A stretch of 64,000 nucleotides of DNA from Channallabes apus (Eukaryota; Chordata; Actinopteri; Siluriformes; Clariidae): the NCBI GenBank assembly GCA_030522415.1, contig CM060121.1, positions 21,808,642 through 21,872,641 of the forward strand. The letters run 5' to 3'. Under the pieces are notes generated by a model. It did not search any database. It worked only from the letters and a program-made list of their open reading frames with translations, and had not been told where the DNA came from. The position numbers and the translations under genes were made by a program. Positions 49,649-61,545 of the stretch are shown one piece after another; within the stretch, counting starts at the first letter, position 1, and each line of letters starts with the position of its first letter.

Positions 49649-51486
49649 CACTTGTGTTCGTCCATGTATATAAGTTACTCTGAACAAACCAAGGTAAAGT
49701 AAAGTGATGGAGTTATAAGGGTTGGAATGTCTAATTACCTGCATGGGGGAGTTTACACAATGATATGAATATTCACAAAAAGAGGAGGAACCATGAAAGC
49801 AAAGGAGGCAGGAAGTAGAGGAGGAGACTGAGAAAACATGGCAGTGGGGGTTGGGAATGAGAGAATTCATATCAAAATTGAGCCTACAGTGCTATCCTGT
49901 GGAGAACTTCCAGAATGCATCCTTGAAGCAATCCAATATCTGAAAAGGTTGTATTCTTTGTGAGCTGTTTATTCGTTAAACATTAAATTTAATCGGCATA
50001 ATGAATTTAGTTTGTAAATGTATTCAGTGAACTATTAAAATAGTATCTCATGCGTTTCTGTACATCATAAATTGGTTCCACTCATATTTTAGTTACACAG
50101 GTAGTTGTACTCAGAACAGCACCCTCAGTGGGACAAACTGAAGAACACTCCACACTGCTATGTAGATATAACCTTCTTTAAAGACTTATTGGAATGATTG
50201 AATGAAATTAAATGGTTGAAGTTACTCAAATCATGAGAAGACAATGATTATTGTACAACTGGCAAACTGCGCTTCATATTGAAGATTTTTGCTGCACAAA
50301 TCTTTTCGGATACTAGACCATTATTTGTAGGTGGAAGAATTTGTACAATTTGTTAAATCTTTTAAGATATGTTAATGGACATTGCATTACTCCATTTGAA
50401 CTCTTCAGTTTCCATATATTTAAGCCTCTTCTAAGATTGTAGATGGTCAGCAACATGCCTCTTAGGACTTCATATAACCATTAGCAGTAAAGTTATCTTT
50501 ATGAACGTTCTAGATGGTGGAAAAGCACGGTAGCACTTGTATCTTATAGGTTGCAATCATACTCTTGTCAAATGCCAGTCCTGAAAGCTTCTGGTTAGAA
50601 TCTTTCCATCTGCAATGCTCCTAACACTTATATTTGATGCTTAGTGTTACTTTGTTAATTGAAAATAATCAGACCACGTCCTGCCTCTGCATCTTTTTTA
50701 GATGTCCTCTGTCTTGATGACCATGTGTAACGAACAGGGTGAATCCCTATCTAGGAAGAGTGCATGCTTTTTTTTCCCACCATTTCATTTTCAGCATGGA
50801 AGGTTTAATGTGCAATCAGTCTCTGACAATACCCATATATTGTAATTATCCATTATTATGAGGAAAGATGAGTAAGGTTTTGGGACAAAACTCCACCTGA
50901 ATTAATGTCTCTATTAATCATCGTTATGTCTTTTGGAGGAAAATTGGTTTCGGTGCGTTCTCTATCTGTCTGTTATTTATGTATTTCCTGAATGGAGGCT
51001 TAATTACAGACTTGGCTCTTTAGTGACAGCTAAAATCTCAGGTAATGAGCTTTGGTATGCAAGTCTTGAAGTCACCTTATTGAGAGGCAGGATGAGACAC
51101 TTTGTTTATGGAAAAAAATCTGCAAGGTAAAATAATAATACACATTGGTTATGACAATTGTATAAGGTAAGTTTACAAGATATTATTATATACAGGTGTT
51201 ATACAGTGTTATACACTGTATATACACAATACAGTGTATGAGATATTCTTCTTCCACCATCTTGAACTTGCATTAAAGGACTGTAACATGAGAAGATTAC
51301 AAGAGTCTATGAATGCTGTAAGGGGCCGAGAGAGCTGGGGATGTCATCACTGTAACAGTGAGCTGTGACAGCCTCATTTGTACATTTGCACATTTGATGG
51401 AGTTATGGAGACCATTTTCATGGAGACATGCTCTTTAATTCAGGAAGAAAGTTAATACGAAGAAAAAATTGCAGTACCGTCAGTGT

Positions 51487-51502
51487 ACAGCAGATGGCAG
51501 GG
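51487..51502 (+). promoter_or_regulatory. CTCF-like motif, forward
   Basis: ACAGCAGATGGCAGGG fits the CTCF core (CCASYAGRKGGCRS) apart from the first base. Untested. Confidence 0.25.
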
Positions 51503-51738
51503 TGAAACGTCAGCTACAGTATTAGTGTTATGGTTCACACAGGACTGATGGAAGAATCCGTGAGGTGGTGATACTGAGACAGAATTCAGAATGTACTTGT
51601 TCTGAATGAAGGAGGGTTTCAATTTAGTGTTTGGAAGCATTCTTATAATATTATGACCTTTATAAACTATGGCGTAACCTTGAAAGAGTACTATTTGGCT
51701 CGGAGATGTAAATGTTAACTAGAAAAGCATGCATGTGA

Positions 51739-51755
51739 CACTGCCATCTGCCAGA
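51739..51755 (-). promoter_or_regulatory. CTCF-like motif, reverse
   Basis: The reverse strand reads CTGGCAGATGGCAGTG, a near-match to the CTCF core, facing the forward motif 250 bp away. Untested. Confidence 0.22.
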
Positions 51756-51839
51756 ATAGAGGGAAATGCAGCTGGACTCTGGGTATATGCTTATAAACTC
51801 AATGTAGGACTGTTTTGTGCCCTCGTGGAAACAGATCGT

Positions 51840-52265
51840 TATATATTCTAAGCAATATCATTAAAGATTTCATTAAAGATGGAGAGATATATGGAGAGCT
51901 GCATTTTGAACAGTTTAACGGAAGGAGGATATCCCACCTCCCTTTATCCACTTCAGTGGCTTCAAGGCTCAGCAGAAAGTTTGCCCTGCTGCCTGTACAT
52001 AAGAGACATGGCCTAATATTTACACAAGGGCAGGTGTTAATATTTACCCTCATTAATCCCTCCAAACCCTTCATGCAGAATGGGTTGCTTCAGCTTTGAA
52101 GAGAGCCGGCCTGTGCCCTCTCCTCAGTCTCCTTTAAAGTGTAGCCTGGTGTGTTTGTACAATGCTAATCCTGCCATGCATCAGACTGACACTTGTGCTT
52201 GGTCTTATCACAACCAATGAAGAGCGCTCTGACACTTGGGAGAGGGATAATGGGAGGCCCAGTAA
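51840..52265. promoter_or_regulatory. Candidate non-coding regulatory block
   Basis: Unique balanced sequence. It includes AGGTGTTAATATTTACCC, TGCTAATCCTGCC, a SMAD-like CAGACTGACAC, a GATA site in TCTTATCA, an inverted CCAAT box in AACCAATGAAG and GGGATAATGGGAGG. The 94- and 91-codon frames on opposite strands mirror each other and have no domain. Conservation is inferred only. Confidence 0.3.
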
Positions 52266-52330
52266 AGGAAAAACCAAATGGAGGACAGTTTTGGATTAAC
52301 AAAATTTTTATACTAATAATTAACTAACCA

Positions 52331-52348
52331 AATACTACTACTACTACC

Positions 52349-52384
<36 letters not shown>

Positions 52385-52427
52385 CATCATCATCATCATC
52401 AACATCATCATCAACATCATCAACTAC
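52331..52427. repeat. (ACT)n-(AAT)n-(ATC)n trinucleotide array
   Basis: CTA, then about 14 AAT, then ATC units with AAC interruptions. Confidence 0.96.
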
Positions 52428-53698
52428 CTCAACCTGATGTTGCATAGTTTGTTTTGGATATTAATTGCACATACTGTTCACATACTGTACATGCACAGAT
52501 ATACTGTATCTGCAAATTACTTCAAGTATAGTCATACTGATATTGATGCGACAAATCTTTTATAACCTTATAAATAATACAAATAATAAAAACAAACCAA
52601 AAAAAAGTATTTAAAAATTAATATACACTTTTAAGTATACAGTAATGAAAAAGAAAATAGTGGAAAATAACAAAAGGGGGTGTTCTTATGTTTTATCTTA
52701 TGCATATGTATAAGATAAAGATTTTATAAACATAATTATATACCTAAATAAGCCCAAAGGTTTCATTTTGGTTACTGAGATCAAGGTTATTAAGCACATG
52801 AATCAGTTGCAGACATAGCATTAATTAGCTGCATTAATAATTATGTCAATGGAAAATCCTCACAAGGATGCTAAATCAAACACACATCTCTCTCTCTCTC
52901 TCTGTATATTATAAATAATTTATATATATATATAATGTGTATATATAACATAATCTATTAAAAGTGTGAGTGTCGGGTGATGTTTATTTATTTTTTTATT
53001 ACCCAGATAAACATGTAACCTGGCACTTTGAAACAATGAATTTAAAATTTTCTAACGAAATGAAATTAATGCTAATGAAACAAGGAGGGAACAAGTTGAA
53101 GGTGCATTTAGTGTTGGGAGCTTGTAGGTTGCTCGAGATGTCAGCCACTAGAGGCAGACTCCCAGAAAAAAACTTATCACTCCACTCGATGTGCTTTGGT
53201 GAGTAAAAGTGACAAATTCAATTTCACGTCAAATGTAAGGTGTCATAACCGAGTGTAACTGAATTTTTTTTTAATGATTTTCATTAATATGGAAATAATA
53301 ATTTAGTGCCATTTAATTTCATTACTATTCATTGCCACAATTCTCAGTATTTAATCACTTTCATTATTTTTTGTTTGTTAAATCTGGAAAAATTCCTCTT
53401 TAGCAAATATCTTTTGTAATTATAATCTCAGGCTTACAGTGGATACGATCTGTACACTTTAATTATTTAGAGAGTACTGACTTCTCTTATTCATTTATAT
53501 GTCATAATCTTTTTCATCGGAGTGAATAACTGACCTAGAGAAGTTTTATAGCCCGTTTTTTAGAATTTACAGTTTTTAAAAGTAGTATTATAGCCCTGGT
53601 TGCTATAACGATAAAGAGTCACCCAAGGAAGGATGGATAAGATCAGGTCAAGGGTCAGTGTGAGGAAACATCAGCTTCCTGTACCTATAACACACAAC

Positions 53699-53701
<3 letters not shown>
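52428..53701. other. Gene-free AT-rich segment
   Basis: Contains a CT tract at 52889-52903 and TA repeats at about 52917-52935. CAGCCACTAGAGGCAGAC at 53141-53158 is vaguely CTCF-like. No gene was recognised. Confidence 0.45.

Positions 53702-53733
<32 letters not shown>
53702..53733. repeat. (CA)n microsatellite
   Basis: CA array of about 15 units. Confidence 0.95.
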
Positions 53734-53769
53734 GTACCCATGCACACAGAACACACATAAAATTCACAC

Positions 53770-54245
53770 AAAATCCCGCCAGAAGGCAGAGGAAAAGCGT
53801 TCATATTTATAACTCTCATTTCGACAGTGTGTTTCCCCTGAAGCAGAAGCAGGCCGTCTCTAAGCCACCCTGATGAGTGCCATAAAACTCAGCTGCCATA
53901 AAAATTGATTTGAAGCGAAACAGAGAAAATGGAGACATACTCGAAAATAATTATACACATGAACGCTTAAACACCAGCGCTGCTACCCTGTGTGAGTTAT
54001 GGCACATATTTACCCAGAGCGCGATGCAAAAATCTGACCCCCTGTGCCATGGCACAAAACATTTTAAACAGCTTCTTTATTGTGTTCGTCTGACTTGGTG
54101 TTTTCAATTCAGCGCAAGTTTATTGTTTGGAGTCATATTTGCTGTGTTCTTCTTGTCAGTCTGCACTTCAGCAGTGATTACTATATCCACAGGGGCCTCG
54201 GTGAAATTGCACACACTCAATAAACTCGATAAACTTTTCTAATGA
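53770..54245. promoter_or_regulatory. Candidate non-coding regulatory block
   Basis: Unique sequence with CATATTTATAACTC, CATAAAACTCAGCTGCCATAA (E-box CAGCTG), AAAATTGATTTGAAGC (TCF/LEF-like TTGAT) and CAATAAACTCG. The 110-codon forward frame has a hydrophobic middle but no start context or homologue that I recognise. Regulatory role is inferred. Confidence 0.27.
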
Positions 54246-55379
54246 ACACAGCGGTATTTCAAGATGTGAGACATCATTACTTTTAACTCGCCTCTAAGCC
54301 AAAGGATGAAAAAGAATGAAGATGAACAGGGTGTGGTGAATTTAGTTTGCTGAACTCATATACCATATTAATGTCTTTTACCAATTTAAAACTGTAATAG
54401 TGAAAGCTGGAATAACAGTAAATGTAAAAGAGCAAAAAAAAAGCAAAAAAAAAATTTAATTAAATAAAAAAAAAAAAAACACTAAGCGCCAAGGTGTCTA
54501 TTAATCATAGCTATTATCTTCATTTATTCTATTCATTTTACTGCCTTCACACATTGTGTTCACCTTCTGTTTTCTGTCTGCATCTCTTCACCTCCCTTCC
54601 TCTCTCCTTTTATCATCTGTAATCTACCACATGAATCAACGAAGTGTGCCCTCCTCTCGACCCTAAGCTGAGTTCAAGTAAACCTGAACATGTCCTTGAT
54701 TTGACTCCCACCACCACCCCCTTTTCTTCTCTCTGCTTTCATTTATCAGCCCCTATAATGCCCCAGACAACCACCACCACCACCTCATCCCCAGTTCATT
54801 CGATTGCCGAGTTTCCTGTTCTACTCCTTCTCAAGAACTGTAAATGCTCCACCCACACAGAAGGTGGGCTCTTTTCAGGACTCCTTTGATTGGTTTCCCC
54901 CTTCAACCATCACTCCTACAGTCAGGCTAAGGAAACGAAATCAGTTCAGTCTTTGTTGTCAGTTCTACTGATGAGGATTTGTTTTTTTTACTTCTGGGTG
55001 TCAGAGGCTGTGATGAATCTTGGCCTATTTATATCCTTATTTGCCTCAATTACAATACAATTATCAGCATCTATTACCATTTTCCATGGTTTATGATGGA
55101 ATGACTGGTTAGTGACCAGTGATTGACTGTGGATTTGTATAAATGGTACTATGTAACAAATACAAATAAAACCTCAATTACAAAAGTAGGGATTTGAAAA
55201 GCTTTCTAAATCTTGTGACTTCCTAAATCACAAGCCACATAACTCATTCTCACCAGCAGCTTAGAGCTGACAGTGTCATGACAAAAGATTTCACTAGCAT
55301 TTGAATCTTTCCTCTTATCCTCCCATTTGTGCTCAGCCACCATCTCTTTTCCGCTATCCCTCTCTCATCTTTCTTTCCT
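54246..55379. other. Gene-free segment
   Basis: A-rich tracts at 54434-54479 and a pyrimidine-rich CACCAC stretch at 54700-54800. No gene was recognised. Confidence 0.45.
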
Positions 55380-55640
55380 CCCACCATTTGTCCTGCTGGA
55401 TGAATGCCTTTAAAAGTGGGAAGGTGGAACTGCATTTTTTTTAGGGGGGGGGGGGGTTCAACAGGCATAGTCATGGCTAATAATGGGCTCTTTACTGAAA
55501 TGACGAATGATTGGTGGTTTCCCCCGTGATCTGAGGAGACGGTACTAGGTGCAGCGGAGGCCAAGGCTGGATGAGGTGTTAATAGATGGACGTCCGCTTC
55601 CCGCAGATGACGATGGACCCTGCCTCCCTGCCTAACACTG
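55380..55640. promoter_or_regulatory. Candidate non-coding block around a 13-G run
   Basis: Balanced unique sequence with CATGGCTAATAATGGGC, TGATTGGTGG (CCAAT-like) and TTAATAGATGG, interrupted by GGGGGGGGGGGGG at 55444-55456. The 148-codon reverse frame has no domain that I recognise. Confidence 0.25.
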
Positions 55641-57410
55641 AAGTACAAGCTACACACTGAGCCACACAATGAAGCTATGCTGAAAGACAAATGCAAAACG
55701 ATTTAACAAAAAAGCTCTGAGGGTCTTCATTCATTTCCTGTATAATTCTCCTCATTTCTCCTTGTTGGTGGTAGAGTTTGTATGTCCTAATAGGAGCAGC
55801 TTTAAATGGTTAAAGTGAGGAAAGACAAGGTCAAGCAAAATAGTAAAGTTACTTTTGTTACTTTTCAGGGCATTGTCTTCCAAAAAACTATCATGTGTTG
55901 AAAGGAAAAATGTTACATAGACTTTTAAGCCAGTGTTTTTCCAGCATACCGTTTACTTTCTTTTAATGCTAAATTATTTCATACCCTTTTGATACTTGTA
56001 GGTTTTTAACATTTGACATTTCAGAACACATAATAAAGACATTAAAATTATATATAAAATTTAATACAACAAAGTTGATTTTAAGATATTGTGGCATACA
56101 ATTCTGACTCTCAAAACAATCAAAGCAGATACATAAAAAAAAAGTAATCAATGTTTCAATGTTCAAATATTTTCACATACAAATATTAACATAAATCATA
56201 TATTCAATGCATGTAATAAATACATCATAAGTATAAGTGTGGATCTTAATCACAAAATAAAACAGTATCTTAGATAGGGAAGAGCTCTGAATAAAGCAAA
56301 TCTATTAAATATTTCTCACTATGAGATAAAACATATAAGACCACTTTATATTTATATTTGCTATACATAAAGACATTTTCTACTTTTTTTTACTTAAAAT
56401 TTCTATTTCTATCTATTGGTAGATTATTGTGTTTCTATGTAGACATAAATACTTGAAATGAATATGAATAACTAAATGGCAGAATTAAAGAGTAATAGCA
56501 GTGATAGTCATTATCGCCATGTACCGTAATAATCATTGTTCTCTGTTGTCTTTATTTCTTTGTCTGCGTGGTTGTTTGTTTATCCCCTTCAAACCTGCTA
56601 CCTTAAGTGATCTGTGCTTACATTAAACTCTTTTGCAATAAAAACTCTTGCAGAATATAGTATACTCATATACGGTATACTCATGTAAGTCTCAGTTTTT
56701 ATATGTTCTAATCCTAAGCTCTTCTTTTAATGTTTGCAACCTAAAGAACTGAACTTTGCCCTCATCCCTATGAGGCACCTAACCTGTAGAGGGAATCCAC
56801 ACAGCCTCGGACTACATAAGCTGGGAGCTCTGGAGTGGAAACTGAGATCAGAGAGGACATAAAAGAGATCCATGAAAGCAGAAGCGGTAGAGTCGAGTTC
56901 CTCAGAGAGACAGGAGGAAAGTTTCAAAGCAGTCATCTCATGGCTACAAGGCCTCATGAAGTCACTCGTAATAAAGGCCAGCAAGGCAGTGACATCATAT
57001 AGGTGAGAGGTCATTCTAATTATGTATCTATCATGTCAACCACCGAATAACAAGAGTAATATAGAATGGTTTATGGTATGTGTTCATTATATGTTTCATG
57101 AAATTTTAAGATTAAGAGTATTTTAAAGTATTTGAAGAGTTTAATATTTGAAGAATTCAGTAACTAGTTTGTATGAATGCCTTTAATGACACCAAGTGAA
57201 TTTGTCAAAAAAAAAAATTGGATTAAAAGCAGAATAATTATCATGCATTCAGGATACACATGGCAATTATTTATTTTGCTCTTTCTGAGTGCTAATAAAA
57301 TAGAAATATTTACAGGTGATAATAAAAATGTAAATATATTTATTAAGTAAATAGTGAATATTTTTGAAAGGTGTTCAGAAATGTTTCTTTGTCATAATAA
57401 TGTCAAAATA
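55641..57410. other. Gene-free AT-rich segment
   Basis: No exon recognised. At 56730-57010 the sequence is more balanced, with a domain-free 95-codon reverse frame. Confidence 0.45.
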
Positions 57411-57909
57411 CACTACAGGCCAAAAGTTTGGACACACCTTCACTCATTCAATGTGTTTTCTTTATTTTCATGAGCATTTACATTGGTAGATTCTCACTGA
57501 AGGCATCAAAACTATGAATGAACACAAGTGGAGTTATGTACTTAACAAAAAAGGGTGAAATAACTGAAAAAAAAACATGTTTTATATTCTAGTTTCTTCA
57601 AAGTAGCCACCCTTTGCTCTGATTACTGCTTTGCACACTCTTGACATTCTCTCGTTGAGCTTCAAGAGGTAGTCACCTGAAATGGTTTCCAACAGTCTTG
57701 AAGGAGTTCCCACAGGTGTTTAGCACTTGTTGGCCCCTTTGCCTTCACTCTGCGGTCCAGCTCACCATAGACCATCTCGATTGGGTTCAGGTCCGGTGAC
57801 TGTGGAGACCTTTTTTTGTTAAGTACATAACTCCACGTGTTCATTCATAGTTTTGATGCCTTCAGTGAGAATCTACCAATTTAAATGAACATGAAAATGA
57901 AGAAAACAG
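57411..57909 (-). mobile_element. Tc1/mariner element 3, deletion remnant
   Basis: Starts CACTACAGGCCAAAAGTTTG after TA and has an inverted repeat of about 145 bp (TTGGTAGATTCTCACTG, GTTATGTACTTAACAAAAAA). The right repeat at 57808-57909 runs to CATTTTCTTCATTTTC-type sequence on the complement but lacks the outermost 35 bp or so. The interior keeps only the 3' end of the transposase gene. At about 500 bp it has lost roughly two thirds of the usual length. Confidence 0.93.
57582..57810 (-). pseudogene. Tc1-like transposase C-terminal fragment
   Basis: The reverse strand reads SPQSPDLNPIEMVYGELDRR, with the third catalytic Glu in NPIE, and continues through AKHLWELLQDCWK. A single-base-scale frameshift then moves GDYLLKLNERMSRVCKAVIR and AKGGYFEET to another frame. 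The N-terminal DNA-binding region and both catalytic Asp residues are absent. Confidence 0.92.
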
Positions 57910-58828
57910 ATTTGAAAATACAATAATTTGTGCATTACCTCAAAAGACATTAAGTAAACCAGAGAGCTGAGACGAAAAGTATGGTATGGGTCAAACAGGT
58001 CAACTGCAGACCAGTTTTTCAAAACACACACACAAAACGATAGACTACACCCCCCCCCCCCCCACCTCCACCACCACCACCCCCCAAAAACAAACTTGGC
58101 ACTAATGCACTTAGAGCCACTCTGACAGGACCCTGGTCTGTTTGTGTGTCAGTGTGTACATTATGCAAAACTACAGTAGACTATAGACTGTGGTCTGCTT
58201 CAGTGGACCACTGCTCAGCACTACATTTGTTTACTCACCTGTGTGGAGAGTATAAAAGCACACTAATGTTTCTCTCCTTGTCCTGGTCTGTCTTTCTTGC
58301 TGTGAGTGTATGGTTGGGTGTGAATGCACAGAACAAGCTGTTTGTTTTTCCTCACTGCTTCAAAGGCTTGTTCTGGCTGCTTGGACATATTACAGCCTGA
58401 GTTGTTGGACCATCTTCACTGCTCTCATGGGGAAAAAGGGAACATTTTGAATGCCTCTGACTCAGCGAGCCCTAAGACTTGTGGCGGGCCAACACACAGA
58501 GAGTGTGGCAACAACTGAGTGTTAGGCCTCTGATCTCAGCCTGAGGTCCGCATTTGTTAGTTATTTTGGACTTTGGAGCTGTGTAACCAATTCCAACATA
58601 ATCAGACAACATAGAGAGCATTTGTGCTGAATCTGTAAAAGGTCAACAATGAGCTGTGAGTTTTAGAGAACTGCATGGGTCATGATGTAAGAGTCACCAT
58701 TTATGTCGCTTTGTGAATTTATTAGTTTCTTGTTTTGTGTACCTATTTAAAAAAAACACACACAAATGTGAGGATTTGTCCTTCCAAGAAAATGGTGGAA
58801 ATGTGGTGCAATCAACATTTATTTATCT

Positions 58829-58830
<2 letters not shown>

Positions 58831-58860
<30 letters not shown>
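58831..58860. repeat. (CT)n microsatellite
   Basis: Pure CT array. Confidence 0.95.
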
Positions 58861-58864
<4 letters not shown>

Positions 58865-59299
58865 CACACCCATGTACTTCTATCCTTACTCACACTCCTT
58901 CTTTTCCATCTCTCCTTTTCTGTCTCTATTTGTTGTCACAGCTCCCTCCTCCTTGTCTTTGTCAGGCCTAATGTTCTCAAATAGAGGGAAATTAAAGCCG
59001 GGAAGCCATGCATGTCACACCCTAACTCTTCCCCCCACAGGTTTATTGGGCCATGCTGTGCATACTGACGAAGGCAAAAGGTTCCTACTCAACAACTTGA
59101 CTGCATTCTTCTATCTCCCAGTTCTCCACAATGAGCCAAAACAGATCAACAAACAGAACAAACTGAGATACTTAGAGAGAGAGAGAGAGAGAGAGAGATT
59201 TCATGTTATTTATATTTTATACTATTCTATTTTTATTTTTATAATTTTTTTTTATTACTAATTTCTTATCTATTTTTTTACACACACACACATACAGAA

Positions 59300-59301
<2 letters not shown>

Positions 59302-59331
<30 letters not shown>
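59302..59331. repeat. (GA)n microsatellite
   Basis: Pure GA array. A similar GA array lies at 59173-59198. Confidence 0.95.
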
Positions 59332-59333
<2 letters not shown>

Positions 59334-60049
59334 CAATTTGTCAGACACACAGGAGATATCACTGATACATATCCATGTATTACTATATTTGTAGCACTGA
59401 TTGATTCTTGAGTACACTCTCTCAAACATTTTTTGTCATAAGCAGATCTGAGAAAGCCTTTTAAATCACCTTTTCGAGAAAAGCCTTTTTCTCAAGCACA
59501 CCCACACATACCTACAGACAGCAAATGTCTTTCAGCAGGAGGTAAGGCAGTGTTGATTTGTGAGGTTTTCTGTTGGATCTCTGTGATGTTTGGGGAGAAA
59601 TCAATCTAATCTCAGAATGGGTTTCTCTCTAACTCTGACTGACTAATGGCCACTTAGAGCCTCTTAGAAGAGATCAAGTGACATGAAGAAAGGCGGGTGT
59701 GTGTATGTAATATGGATGTACATGTGTATATACATGATTCATGTATGTGTTGTATATGCGTTTAGGAGTGAGCTAAATCTTGGGGGTTGCGTTCTTGCTC
59801 ATGTGTGGGTTTGGAAAAAGAATGAACAAGCATTGGCAGAACCACATTATAGAGTATATCAGTGAACATCTGTCTACTAATATTTCCTTCATTTTCTACT
59901 TAAATGCCTAACAATTTTGACCTATTGGATGACATGGCCTGTGCTCATAACAAGTGCAAGTGTTTCTGATAACTCATTTGAAATTCTGACATCAGGCCAA
60001 GCCTAACAGAGCTTTGCACGAACTGCCATTACTAGCCTTAACTGCTAAC

Positions 60050-60450
60050 CATGGCATAAAACTTTTGAGCAGCCACCCGCACACCCTCTTGTTCCCCTCC
60101 GATGGCTCATAGCTGACCCCAAAGGCTACGCACGTCCTCTGAAGCCACAAGACTTGGCCATGTTGGCTCAGAGTGGGTCCAATCACCGCCTTCCCAGTGC
60201 TCGGTTAATGGGCTGGCCAGAAACTGGCTCGCTCCAAGCGCTGGAGACACTGTAAACCATTAACGGCTCACCGTGGGGATCCGTGCTTGAGCCGGGCCCA
60301 CTAACCAACCCCATTATTCATTAGACGAGAGCGTTATTTATTGCCTCTTGGCACAAACACAACAAGCCAATTAATAATTAAGCGTTTCCATCCGCCTGTG
60401 TATCCTGCGAATCAGATGAACAGGCCAGGAGATATGCGCACAGACCATGA
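60050..60450. promoter_or_regulatory. Candidate conserved non-coding regulatory block
   Basis: The strongest composition contrast in the window: about 400 bp of GC-rich, repeat-free unique sequence including GGTTAATGGGCTGGCCAG, ACCATTAACGGCTCACC, CCCATTATTCATTAGACG and CCAATTAATAATTAAGCG (homeodomain palindrome at 60369-60382). The 64-codon reverse frame is short and domain-free. Clustered TAAT and TTAAT cores with conserved-looking GC spacers resemble deeply conserved developmental enhancers, but no alignment was possible. Confidence 0.4.
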
Positions 60451-61227
60451 GAGGAATAACTTTAGAACTTAATCCAGAAAGTGGAAGTTAAGAATCAACT
60501 TCCTTCTGGGAACTCTCTCCATAAATTCAGTGAAACAATGAGTCAGATTACAGCCACACTGCAATGCGTAGAATCAGTTCAAGTGCTTACTCACGCTACT
60601 ATGTACATTTGCATTGCTTCACTGTATGTTCTTTCAAGGATACAGCAGTTTAATTAATTTTTATTACAAAGTATATATTTTTATCTTTGAATTACCTGCA
60701 GAATAAAAAAAAATCTGTTCATTTTTAATAATCCACAATATGGTGAGTGCATCTTCTATCAGCAAAGACTTGAGGCTGGAGATTTAGTTTATGACCTTTT
60801 GTTACTCTTGTAGGAAGAAACTGAAAAAGCTTGCATTTTGACATTTTTATCCAGAATCTATATTTCAATAAAGTGAAACCACTTTGTTAAAAGCGCTATA
60901 CAAATAAACAGTCCTGTGTAAAAGTCTTGAGCCCCTCATTTTTTCATATTACTTTAAATTACATTAAATTCAATTAAATTAAATTTAATCCTTTAGATTT
61001 TAAAACATGATTTTTTTTTCTATAACGGGCTGCCGAAAGATGCAATTTAGAAAACTGGTTGTTTATGTAACAACTACAGCAGCATCCTTATTTCCCCTCT
61101 CATCTGTTCCAACCACTCAGCATTCAGCATCACCAGTATACTAACCTGATCATCTGTCATCATTATAATGATACGTAGATGATTTCCTACTGGTTCATTC
61201 CTTAAGTTTAATATTTCATGCTTTAAT
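60451..61227. other. Gene-free AT-rich segment
   Basis: AAAGCGCTATACAAATAAAC at about 60890-60909 resembles a LINE/SINE 3' tail. CAGTCCTGTGTAAAAGTCTT at 60910-60929 resembles one Tc1 end without a partner. Otherwise nothing was recognised. Confidence 0.4.
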
Positions 61228-61545
61228 GATTTATAGGTGTGGCTTACCAAACAAAACGGGTTCAATTCCTGGCCACGTTTGATTACCGTCTCTGCGTGTA
61301 TGGAGTTTGCAAGTTCTGCCTGTGCTTGGTGGGTTTCCCCCGCATATTCCGGTTTCCTCCCACAGTCCAAAGACCTGCAGATTAGGCTAACTGGCATTCC
61401 CAATATAACTGCCCTTAGTGTGTGAATGAGTGTGTGTATGTGTGTGTCCTGCGATGGATTGGCACCCTGTCCAGGGTGTAGCCTGCCTCAAGTCTCCTGG
61501 TACAGGCTCCAGGCTCCTGCGACGCTGAATATTTACATTTGCACC
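61228..61545 (+). mobile_element. tRNA-derived SINE copy 2
   Basis: Same family as 25876-26236 but on the forward strand. Box B is GGGTTCAATTCC, followed by GGAGTTTGCAAGTTCTGCC, TCCGGTTTCCTCCCACAG, AGGCTAACTGGCATTCCC and CCTGCGATGGATTGGCACCC. It ends near CTCCTGCGACGCTGAATA. The 5' box A is degenerate and the 3' GCGGTATAG tail is missing, so the copy is truncated and more diverged. Confidence 0.85.
61258..61269 (+). promoter_or_regulatory. RNA polymerase III box B of SINE copy 2
   Basis: GGGTTCAATTCC matches box B apart from the CG-to-CA change expected from CpG decay. Confidence 0.65.

Larger units (their letters stand above)
49649..51839. other. Gene-free segment
   Basis: No exon recognised. 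Short self-complementary ATACAGTGTTATACACTGTA lies at 51201-51220. Two CTCF-like words at 51487 and 51739 are listed separately. Confidence 0.45.
57910..60040. other. Gene-free segment with CT/GA tracts
   Basis: Holds a C run at 58050-58063, CT at 58831-58860, GA at 59173-59198 and GA at 59302-59331. The 182-codon frame at 58713-59261 is built across these tracts. No gene was recognised. Confidence 0.5.

Noticed and set aside
58713..59261. 182-codon forward frame
   Set aside because: Built across CT and GA tracts, with no domain.
60910..60945. CAGTCCTGTGTAAAAGTCTT as a Tc1 terminus
   Set aside because: Only one short end is visible. Too little to call an element.
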